Shown here: in pieces, positions 1 through 6,940 of the stretch
How the letters are laid out: every line of letters starts with the position of its first letter
How positions within the stretch are numbered: position 1 is the first letter of the stretch
Origin: an uncultured Bacilli bacterium
Lineage (GTDB): Bacteria; Bacillota_I; Bacilli_A; RF39; UBA660
Length of the DNA: 25,929 nt
Direction of reading: 5' to 3'
Assembly (NCBI GenBank): GCA_910584255.1
Contig: CAJTXV010000023.1
Location: 1-25,929 of the forward strand
Notes under the pieces: generated by a model
The model's input: the letters and a program-made list of their open reading frames with translations, nothing else
Databases searched by the model: none
Told to the model about the DNA's origin: nothing
Position numbers and translations under genes: made by a program

Positions 1-13
1 GTGTGAGAGGGAC

Positions 14-42
14 AAATTAAATAAAGTTAATTTATTTAATTT
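14..42. repeat. 12-bp inverted repeat upstream of the surface-protein gene
   Basis: Positions 14-25 (AAATTAAATAAA) and 31-42 are perfect reverse complements around a 5-nt loop (GTTAA). AGAG at 6-9 and CTCT at 44-47 extend it imperfectly. It lies about 40 bp upstream of the -35 box at 81. It could be a weak terminator of an upstream gene, although no U-tract follows, or an operator. The arms are pure AT, so chance is possible. Confidence 0.35.
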
Positions 43-80
43 TCTCTACTCGATTGTCACTGAAAATTGTTTCGTTTTAG

Positions 81-110
81 TTGACAGAAGATGTTGAGTA
101 TAGGTATAAT
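81..110 (+). promoter_or_regulatory. SigA-type promoter of the BspA-like gene
   Basis: A perfect -35 box TTGACA (81-86) and a perfect -10 box TATAAT (105-110) are separated by 18 bp. They lie about 40 bp upstream of the start at 152, and a GGGAAGTG-like ribosome site precedes that ATG. This consensus promoter suggests strong, largely constitutive transcription unless the upstream inverted repeat is an operator. Confidence 0.8.
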
Positions 111-151
111 AAACAATATAAAATAGATAAGATAATGGGAAGTGAAGTGTA

Positions 152-3100
152 ATGAAATTGCATAATATGAGAACAAAATATTTGTTTTTTTCGTTAGTAG
201 GAGCTGGACTTTTATTAATTTTATCGGGAGTTTTACTTAGTTCTTATGCGTTATCAGAACCTATGAAAAGCATTTCATTTACATCACAGAGTTTAAATTA
301 TCAGAATAAAGAGCCAGGAAGTTTTGAAGTAACAAAAAAAGCTGAATGGACTTCTTTTGATACTGCTAAAATTACATTCAACTTAGATACAATTTCTAAA
401 GTAAATAGTAAACATAGGGATATTGTTTTAATCTTGAATCTTTCGGATGCTATGAATCAAGGTGATCGTATGCTTACACTAAAATCTGCTACCTACAACT
501 TAGTAAATAGTGTTTTAGAGGAAACAGAAAATCGTATGGCAGTGATTGGTTTTGGAACGGATGCAGAAATTCTTTCTGAATTTAGTAATGATTCGAGTCG
601 CATCACAAGTAATATTTTTGCAGCAGAAAAAGGTGGACTTAGAAATCATTATGATGCATTTGTAAAACTAGAAGATTTACTTGCTAATTATGAGAAAGCA
701 GAAGATAGGGAATTGATGGCAATTTTAGTTACGGATGGGTTTGCTGATAAAGGATGTCCAAATGAATTTTATGAATATAAATATTTAAAAAATGAGTATC
801 CATTTTTAACAATTAAAGGGATTCAATTTGATTCAGCTGAAAAAACATTACCATACATGAAAAAAATTAGTGATGAACAATATGTGGCATCCTTAACAGA
901 TTTGGAATCTGTTTTAAAAAGGTCTACAGAACTTCCTGTATCTTACGAAATGTTTGAATTAAGAGATTGGATAAATCCTGATTATTTCACAGTAGAGTCC
1001 ACTAGAGATATCAAAGCATCTGTTGGAGAAGTAGATTTAAAAGAAGAAGAAGGAAAACAGAAAATCACATGGAGTCTTGGTAGCTTTGAAACAGGAGAAA
1101 AACATGAATTAACGATTCACTTAAATTTAAAGCCAGAGTTTCATGATGGTAATGGAATTTATCCTACCAATATCAAAGAAGAGGTATCCTATCAGTTAAA
1201 AAGTATAGAAGAGACAGTTACAAGTACTGAAACTCCTTCTTTATCGAGTCATTATCAAGTAATTTATGATGTCAATGAACCAACAGGTTGTACTGTGGAT
1301 CATTTACCAGCTATGGAATCTCATAGACCCTTAGAAACGGTAAAAATTAGTGATGAAGATATTAGTTGTTCTGACTATCAATTTTTAGGATGGAAAATTG
1401 TTACCACTGGATTAGAGAACAATGAAAGTTATTTTCAAATGCCAGAAAGTAATGTAGTTTTAGAAGCAGAATGGGCAAGGTTATCGATTGTAAAATCTAT
1501 GGATGGTGATTTGAATCAAAAGCTTGTTGGGGTTATGATGTCAGGTAATTTTACAGATTCTAATGAAAAGATTTGGAAATATAAAAAGGATGTTACAAAA
1601 GTTGTTTTTGAAGATTATATTCATTCTCATCATAGCGAAGTAGAAGTTTTTGATCTTTCTAAATTTAAAAACGGTTCAGTTGTAGGCAGGGTAGTTTCTA
1701 ATGAGGATGGTTCTACTTATACCGTTTATATTCAAGCCGATGGAATGATTATAGGAGACTACGGGCAATGTATTGGATTGTTTGCAGGCTTTTCTAAATT
1801 AGAAAGTATTGAAGGACTGGAATTATTTGACACTAGAGAAATTTATGATATGTCTCAAATGTTTGAAGGATGTAATAGTTTAAAAGAATTAGATTTGAGT
1901 CATTTTAAAACAGCTGCAGATCATAATCCTAGTGATCAGTATTATCGTGGTGTTCTTCATATGGATGAAATGTTTAAAGACTGTAGTAGTTTAAGGACTT
2001 TAGATTTACGTTCATTTGATACAAAACGATTGGTAACCGCAGATTTAATGTTTTATGGTTGTACAAGTCTAGAAAGTGTCGATTTATCTAGCTTTGATAT
2101 TACAAATTTAGCGAGTGCCCAGTCTATGTTTCAAGAGTGTACAAGTTTAACGGAACTGGATTTATCTAGTTTTAATAATGAACAGATGAGTTTACACAAT
2201 GTTCATCAAATGTTCTTTAATTGCCACAATTTAGAAAGAATTAATCTTGGTGGCATGAATCCCCGTGGTGATTTAGGTGGAATGTTTGCTGGTTGCTATA
2301 AATTAAAAGAAATAGACTTGAGTAATTTTACTTATACTTTTGCAGTATCAGATATGAGTTTCATGTTTTCAGAATGCTATTCTTTAACGAGTTTAGATTT
2401 AAGTCACTTTAATACACAAACTGTTACGACGATGCGAGGAATGTTCTCGTATTGTACGAGTTTGGCAGAATTAAAAATTAATCCAGATACGTTTACAACG
2501 GCTAGTGTTACTGACATGGGTCTAATGTTTGCAGATTGTGAGAATCTTGTAAGTGTTGATGTAAGTAAATTTGATACATCCAAAGTAATCGACATGAACC
2601 AAATGTTTGCTTTATGTGGAAAGTTATCTACTATCGATGTGAGTGGTTTTGACACATCTAGTGCACTTGATATGAGTTTAATGTTTAAGGGTTGCAATTC
2701 TGTTACATCGTTAGATGTAAGTAACTTTAATACAACGAAGGTAGTTAGTATGGCTGAAATGTTTGCAGATTGCCATAGTTTACAAACCTTAGATGTAAGT
2801 AAATTTGATACTTCTAAAGTAACAGATATGTCTGTTATGTTCCGACGTTGTAGAAGTTTAGTAGTACTTGATGTCAGTCATTTTGACACTTCACAAGTTG
2901 TGGATATGAACAATATGTTTGATGGATGTAGTGGTTTGACTGCACTTGATGTAAGTAATTTTGATACAAGTAATGTTCGAGGAATGGCAGCAATGTTTGC
3001 ATCCTGTGGGCAAGTACCATTCTTGGATGTAAGCAAATTTGATACTTCTAAAGTTGAAAATATGAGTTACATGTTTGCATACTGTTTTGTATTAAACAAT

Positions 3101-3511
3101 TTAGATACAAGTCATTTCAATACATCGAAAGTAACTGATATGAGTTATATGTTTGATAGTTGTTATGCGATAAGTAATATAGATTTAAGTGCTGCTGATA
3201 CAAGTAATGCTCGTGATATGAATCACATGTTTAATGAATGTTATCTGTTAGAAATGATTAAGGGAACAATTAATACAAATAGTGCAAGAGATGTAACTGG
3301 TATGTTTACGTATTGTTATTTCCTAAATGCAACTGTTAATATCAATTGTGATGTAGATGCAGGATTCAATCAAATATTCTATGAAGTAGCTACTGAACCA
3401 ACAGGATCTGTAACCGTGAACTATACAAATGCTACATCTAGCTTAGTAGATCAAATGATTGCAACAAAGTCAGCGAATGGTAATGTTGTAAAGGGAACTT
3501 TGATTAGTTAA
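152..3511 (+). CDS. Large secreted BspA-like surface protein (vWA, InlB-type repeat, DUF285 LRRs)
   Basis: A 1119-residue exported protein. Residues 9-33 form a hydrophobic signal peptide or signal anchor. Residues about 40-88 resemble the beta-rich lead-in of Gram-positive vWA surface proteins. A vWA-like domain (about 88-260) begins DIVLILNLSDAM and contains LVTDG; its MIDAS is degraded (Asn96-x-Ser98-x-Ala100 where DxSxS is usual). Residues about 366-447 match the InlB/Listeria-Bacteroides repeat (ending LGWK...LEAEWA). From about 550 to 1085 there are 19 copies of a BspA/DUF285 leucine-rich repeat of about 26 residues, of the type LDVSKFDTSKVTDMSxMFxxC. The Met-Phe-x-x-Cys core is present in nearly every copy. 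Proteins with such repeats are linked to adhesion and host contact in anaerobes. No LPxTG motif or C-terminal membrane segment is visible, so it may be released or held by its N-terminus. The gene is monocistronic, with its own promoter and terminator. Exact ligand unknown. Confidence 0.9.
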   Translation: MKLHNMRTKYLFFSLVGAGLLLILSGVLLSSYALSEPMKSISFTSQSLNYQNKEPGSFEVTKKAEWTSFDTAKITFNLDTISKVNSKHRDIVLILNLSDAMNQGDRMLTLKSATYNLVNSVLEETENRMAVIGFGTDAEILSEFSNDSSRITSNIFAAEKGGLRNHYDAFVKLEDLLANYEKAEDRELMAILVTDGFADKGCPNEFYEYKYLKNEYPFLTIKGIQFDSAEKTLPYMKKISDEQYVASLTDLESVLKRSTELPVSYEMFELRDWINPDYFTVESTRDIKASVGEVDLKEEEGKQKITWSLGSFETGEKHELTIHLNLKPEFHDGNGIYPTNIKEEVSYQLKSIEETVTSTETPSLSSHYQVIYDVNEPTGCTVDHLPAMESHRPLETVKISDEDISCSDYQFLGWKIVTTGLENNESYFQMPESNVVLEAEWARLSIVKSMDGDLNQKLVGVMMSGNFTDSNEKIWKYKKDVTKVVFEDYIHSHHSEVEVFDLSKFKNGSVVGRVVSNEDGSTYTVYIQADGMIIGDYGQCIGLFAGFSKLESIEGLELFDTREIYDMSQMFEGCNSLKELDLSHFKTAADHNPSDQYYRGVLHMDEMFKDCSSLRTLDLRSFDTKRLVTADLMFYGCTSLESVDLSSFDITNLASAQSMFQECTSLTELDLSSFNNEQMSLHNVHQMFFNCHNLERINLGGMNPRGDLGGMFAGCYKLKEIDLSNFTYTFAVSDMSFMFSECYSLTSLDLSHFNTQTVTTMRGMFSYCTSLAELKINPDTFTTASVTDMGLMFADCENLVSVDVSKFDTSKVIDMNQMFALCGKLSTIDVSGFDTSSALDMSLMFKGCNSVTSLDVSNFNTTKVVSMAEMFADCHSLQTLDVSKFDTSKVTDMSVMFRRCRSLVVLDVSHFDTSQVVDMNNMFDGCSGLTALDVSNFDTSNVRGMAAMFASCGQVPFLDVSKFDTSKVENMSYMFAYCFVLNNLDTSHFNTSKVTDMSYMFDSCYAISNIDLSAADTSNARDMNHMFNECYLLEMIKGTINTNSARDVTGMFTYCYFLNATVNINCDVDAGFNQIFYEVATEPTGSVTVNYTNATSSLVDQMIATKSANGNVVKGTLIS

Positions 3512-3528
3512 TTAGATTTTAAAATATA

Positions 3529-3555
3529 AAAGCCTCTGATGTTTTCAGGGGTTTT
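3529..3555 (+). terminator. Rho-independent terminator after the BspA-like gene
   Basis: An 11-bp stem (3529-3539 with 3545-3555, two G-U pairs, core CCTCTGA/TCAGGGG) encloses a 5-nt loop and ends in TTTT. It begins 18 nt after the stop codon and isolates this gene from the pyr operon. Confidence 0.8.
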
Positions 3556-3601
3556 CTGTTGTATTCCTATATAATTTTTAATATTTTAGATATAAAAATA
3601 A

Positions 3602-3630
3602 TTGACAATTCTCTTCTTTCTATATAGAAT
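3602..3630 (+). promoter_or_regulatory. Promoter of the pyrKD-pyrFE operon
   Basis: TTGACA (3602-3607) and TAGAAT (3625-3630) have a 17-bp spacer. The leader to the pyrK start is only about 50 nt. I see no terminator/antiterminator pair and no recognisable PyrR-binding loop in it, so classical PyrR attenuation at this spot looks unlikely. Confidence 0.7.
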
Positions 3631-3688
3631 AAAAATCAAAGTAATAAAAGGGATAATCTGGTCTAGTGGTTGGTAAGAAAGGAGTCGT

Positions 3689-4426
3689 ATGAAAATTAAA
3701 GATACTTATGAAATTTCGTGGAACGAGCAAATAGCAAAAGATATCTATTTAATGGAATTATATGGAAATACATCTGCTATTCAGGGCCCTGGGGAGTTTG
3801 TCAATGTTTATGTTCCTGGAAAATTTTTACCTAGACCTATCTCTGTTTCATATTTTGATTACCATAAGTTGCATCTCATCTATAAGAAAGTTGGAGAGGG
3901 AACCGAGATTATGTCACAAATGAAATTAGGAGAGGAGTTAACTCTTCTAACAGGATTAGGTAATGGCTTTGATTTGGATGTTTCAGCTAGGAAACCTTTA
4001 ATTATTGGTGGTGGTATAGGAGTTGCTCCCCTATATCAGTTAGCATTTGATTTAGAAGAACGTGGAAAGGATGCCACCATTATTATAGGATTTCGTAGTA
4101 AAGAGGATATGATTCTCTATGAAGAATTAAGAAATTTGTTTCCAACAACTGTAACCATTGAAGAATCCTCAAGCAATCAAAGATTAGTAACGGATGTCTT
4201 GGAGAAATTAACAGAGGAAGATTATGATTATTTCTATGCGTGTGGACCCAAGCCTATGTTAAAAGCAGTTTGTGATATGGCTTTAACGGATGGTGAAGTT
4301 AGTCTAGAAAGTAGAATGGCTTGTGGAATTGGTCAATGTAAATGCTGTAGCATTGAAACGAATGATGGTATGAAAACATTATGTAAGGATGGTCCAGTTC
4401 TTAAGAAAGATATGGTTAGGTGGTAG
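3689..4426 (+). CDS. pyrK: Dihydroorotate dehydrogenase electron-transfer subunit PyrK
   Basis: A 245-residue iron-sulfur flavoprotein that passes electrons from the PyrD FMN through [2Fe-2S] and FAD to NAD+, in a PyrD2-PyrK2 heterotetramer in the cytoplasm. The ferredoxin-reductase fold shows an FAD-binding strand with RPISV (about residue 49), a glycine-rich nucleotide motif GGGIGVAPL (about 107-115) and CGPKPM near residue 190. The C-terminal cluster ligands are Cys212, Cys217, Cys220 and Cys232 in the family spacing C-x4-C-x2-C-x11-C. Length is typical. AAAGGAG at 3678-3684 supports the ATG at 3689. Its stop lies just ahead of the pyrD start, implying translational coupling and balanced stoichiometry. 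It is the first gene of the operon, and pyrB, pyrC and carAB are not in this window. Confidence 0.93.
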   Translation: MKIKDTYEISWNEQIAKDIYLMELYGNTSAIQGPGEFVNVYVPGKFLPRPISVSYFDYHKLHLIYKKVGEGTEIMSQMKLGEELTLLTGLGNGFDLDVSARKPLIIGGGIGVAPLYQLAFDLEERGKDATIIIGFRSKEDMILYEELRNLFPTTVTIEESSSNQRLVTDVLEKLTEEDYDYFYACGPKPMLKAVCDMALTDGEVSLESRMACGIGQCKCCSIETNDGMKTLCKDGPVLKKDMVRW

Positions 4427-4428
4427 TT

Positions 4429-5352
4429 ATGAATACAGTAGATACAAAAGTCACATTAAGCGATTGGGAATTAGATAATCCAATTATCCCTGCCAGTGGT
4501 TGTTTTGGATATGGATATGATTTTATTCAGTTTTACGATATCAATAAACTAGGAAGTTTTTCTTTTAAAGGAACGACTAGGGATCCGCAGAATGGAAACC
4601 CTTTACCAAGAGTTGCAGAGTGTAGTGATGGAATGATTAATTCTGTGGGACTCGAAAATCCTGGAATCCATAAAGTGATTGGGGAGGAGTTACCAAAACT
4701 AAAAGAAGTGTTTCATAAGAAAGTCATTGCCAATATTAGCGGAAATTCAATCGAGGATTTCGTTTATAATTGTCAGTTAATCGATAAAGAAGAACAAGTA
4801 GGAATCATTGAGGTAAACGTCAGTTGTCCTAATGTGCATGGTGGAAAAATTCCTTTTGGAGCAGATCCAAAAATTGTTGGGGAAGTAACGAAAAAAATAA
4901 AAGAAGTAACGACGAAACCAGTTTATTTGAAACTTTCTCCGAATGTAACAGACATTGTTTCTATTGCTGTTTCATGTTGTGAGAATGGTGCAGATGGAAT
5001 TGTTTTAATTAATACATTGCAAGGTATGAGAATTGATTTAAAAACAGGGAAACCTACTTTAAATAAAACAATGGGTGGTTATTCTGGACCTGGAGTATTT
5101 CCAGTTGCTCTAAGAATGGTCTATCAAGTATATGAAAATGTGGATGTTCCAATTATTGGAGTTGGGGGAATTGATTCTCCAGAAAAAGTAATTGAAATGA
5201 TGTATGCAGGTGCAACCGCAGTAGAAATAGGAACTGCCAATGTAATAGACCCTTGGGCATCATCAAAAATTATAGATAACTTACCAAGAGTCATGGAAAA
5301 ATGTCAAATCAAAGCATTAAAAAAAATTATAGGAGGTGCTCATAATGAGTAA
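4429..5352 (+). CDS. pyrD: Dihydroorotate dehydrogenase, class 1B catalytic subunit (PyrD)
   Basis: A 307-residue FMN enzyme that oxidises dihydroorotate to orotate, with PyrK delivering electrons to NAD+. Hallmarks are FKGTTRDPQNGNP near the N-terminus, NSVGLENPG, the catalytic cysteine Cys133 in VNVSCPNVHGG (class 1 enzymes use Cys, class 2 use Ser), and the phosphate-binding GVGGI and AVEIGTA loops near the C-terminus. The ATG at 4429 is chosen because AGGTGG (4418-4423) is correctly spaced for it. A GTG at 4420 in the same frame would overlap pyrK and has no ribosome site of its own. The gene follows pyrK by 2 nt and overlaps the next gene by 8 nt. The adjacent pyrK supports the 1B (NAD-linked) class. 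Confidence 0.93.
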   Translation: MNTVDTKVTLSDWELDNPIIPASGCFGYGYDFIQFYDINKLGSFSFKGTTRDPQNGNPLPRVAECSDGMINSVGLENPGIHKVIGEELPKLKEVFHKKVIANISGNSIEDFVYNCQLIDKEEQVGIIEVNVSCPNVHGGKIPFGADPKIVGEVTKKIKEVTTKPVYLKLSPNVTDIVSIAVSCCENGADGIVLINTLQGMRIDLKTGKPTLNKTMGGYSGPGVFPVALRMVYQVYENVDVPIIGVGGIDSPEKVIEMMYAGATAVEIGTANVIDPWASSKIIDNLPRVMEKCQIKALKKIIGGAHNE

Positions 5353-6910
5353 AATGGAAGAAAAATCAGTAATTATTGCATGTGATTTTGATTCTAAGAA
5401 AAAATTAGAGGATTTCTTAGACAAAATGGAAGGAGCTGATCCAAACTTTTATTGTAAAGTTGGAATGGAGTTATTTGATACAGGTGCTTTAGAGGGATTT
5501 AAACCAGTACAAATGATTAAAGAAAGAGGACACAAAGTATTTTTAGATTTAAAACTTAAAGATATTCCAAATACAGTTAAGAAAACGGCAAAAGTATTAA
5601 TCAATGCTGGTGCCAATATGATTAATGTTCATGCAGATGGTGGACTGGTGATGATGAAAGAAGTCGTTGATACAGTTAATCAAACTTGGGAAGATTATAA
5701 AAAGGAATTCGATGAGTTAACTGCAGATGAACATTGGATGCATCAACCTACGAGTGATAGAGTATGGGAGTTAGCTCCAATCGTTGAATCAAAACCAATT
5801 CTGTTAGGAGTTACCGTATTAACTTCTATGAGTAATGAGGAATTACAGAATGAAATTGGAGTAAATCGCACTTCCATGGAACAAGTAGTTGCCCTAGCAA
5901 AACTTTGTAAAGAAGCAGGAATGGATGGGGTGGTTTGTTCTCCACAAGAGATTATGGCTGTTAAAGAAGCATGTGGAGAAGACTTTTTAACGATTACTCC
6001 TGGAATTCGTTTTATCGATAGTAAAAAAGATGATCAAACAAGAATTGCGACTCCTTATTGTGCAAGTGAAATGGGATCAAATGGAATTGTAGTTGGACGA
6101 CCAATTACAGGAGCAGAAAATCCAGTAGAATCATATCAAAGATGTAAAGAGGAATTTGTATATGGAGTAGGAAACCAAGAAGAAATAGACAATGCTAAAG
6201 TATATATTAATACTATGAAGCAAAAAATGTTAGAACCATCCGATGCGGTTGCTTTGGCATTAATTGAAGCAGGTGCATTTAAAGTAAATACAGAAGATCC
6301 ATACTTATTAAAGAGTGGTATTGCTTCTCCATTATATTGTAACAATCGTGCACTATACTGTTATCCAGAACAACAGGAATTAGTTATGAAGTATCTAGCT
6401 GAATTAGTAAGAGAATATTATCCTATGTGTGAAGCAGTTTTCGGTACACCAATGTCAGCTATTTCCTTTGGTGCTTTAGTAGCAAGAAGCCTAAAATTAC
6501 CATTTGGATTTTATAGAAATGAAAAGAAAGATCATGGGTTAAATAATGATATAGAAGGACCAAAAGAAGAAGGAACGAAAACCGTCTTAATTGAAGATTT
6601 AATTACTTCTGGAACAAGTTCTTTACAATCTATTTCGGCATTAAGAGAAAATAGATTAAATGTATTAGGAGTATGTGGTATTGTTGATAATAACTTTATT
6701 GAGTCTACTAAGTTAATTGAAAATGGGATTGACTATCATACGATTACGACTATGTCAAAAATTGCTCACTATGCAGGAGAAAAGGGAATTATTACCCCTG
6801 AACAATATGATCAAGTGCTTGCTTATGAAAATAATCCACATGATGAATCTTGGATGTCAAAAGAAGCAGCTGAAAAGATTTTAATCAAAAGAGAAAATAA
6901 AAAGAAATAA
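5345..6910 (+). CDS. pyrFE: Bifunctional OMP decarboxylase / orotate phosphoribosyltransferase (PyrF-PyrE fusion)
   Basis: A 521-residue fusion covering the last two steps of UMP synthesis. The N-terminal half (about 1-280) is OMP decarboxylase, with the catalytic signature Asp68-x-Lys70-x-x-Asp73 in LDLKLKDIPNTV and a TPGIRF phosphate loop. It is of the longer PyrF type, with an insertion around residues 110-140. The C-terminal half (about 300-521) is orotate phosphoribosyltransferase, with the flexible-loop residues RNEKKDHG and the PRPP motif VLIEDLITSGTSS (about 414-426). The order, decarboxylase first, is opposite to animal UMP synthase. The ATG at 5345 is chosen because AGGAGG lies at 5331-5336; the GTG at 5336 overlaps that site. 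It overlaps the pyrD end by 8 nt and is last in the operon. Fusion would allow channelling of OMP, which is an inference. Confidence 0.92.
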   Translation: MSKMEEKSVIIACDFDSKKKLEDFLDKMEGADPNFYCKVGMELFDTGALEGFKPVQMIKERGHKVFLDLKLKDIPNTVKKTAKVLINAGANMINVHADGGLVMMKEVVDTVNQTWEDYKKEFDELTADEHWMHQPTSDRVWELAPIVESKPILLGVTVLTSMSNEELQNEIGVNRTSMEQVVALAKLCKEAGMDGVVCSPQEIMAVKEACGEDFLTITPGIRFIDSKKDDQTRIATPYCASEMGSNGIVVGRPITGAENPVESYQRCKEEFVYGVGNQEEIDNAKVYINTMKQKMLEPSDAVALALIEAGAFKVNTEDPYLLKSGIASPLYCNNRALYCYPEQQELVMKYLAELVREYYPMCEAVFGTPMSAISFGALVARSLKLPFGFYRNEKKDHGLNNDIEGPKEEGTKTVLIEDLITSGTSSLQSISALRENRLNVLGVCGIVDNNFIESTKLIENGIDYHTITTMSKIAHYAGEKGIITPEQYDQVLAYENNPHDESWMSKEAAEKILIKRENKKK

Positions 6911-6914
6911 ACTA

Positions 6915-6940
6915 AAAAGTCTATCATTCGATAGGCTTTT
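6915..6940. terminator. Bidirectional terminator between convergent pyrFE and the PBP gene
   Basis: Stem 6915-6925 pairs with 6930-6940 around the loop ATTC (core GTCTATC/GATAGGC, one G-U). A-runs on the left and T-runs on the right give a U-tract in both directions. The minus-strand PBP stop codon (6941-6943) abuts it directly. Confidence 0.82.

Noticed and set aside
2404..2697. Antisense open frame of 97 codons under the LRR repeats
   Set aside because: It follows from repeat periodicity of the plus-strand gene, has no ribosome site, and similar mirror frames (for example 11353-11664 minus, 21981-22241 minus) occur under other genes.
2500..3250. CRISPR-like array
   Set aside because: The 78-bp periodicity is coding (26-residue LRRs) with no conserved short repeat and unique spacer pattern; no cas genes are present.
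3655..3676. tRNA D-arm-like string (GGTCTAGTGGTTGG) before pyrK
   Set aside because: No acceptor, anticodon or T arm can be formed around it; chance resemblance. No complete tRNA was found in the window.
3631..3688. PyrR attenuator in the pyr leader
   Set aside because: The leader is too short, with no terminator/antiterminator alternatives and no PyrR-type loop.
4420..4428. GTG at 4420 as the pyrD start
   Set aside because: It overlaps the pyrK end and the AGGTGG site that serves the ATG at 4429; the shorter start also fits family length.
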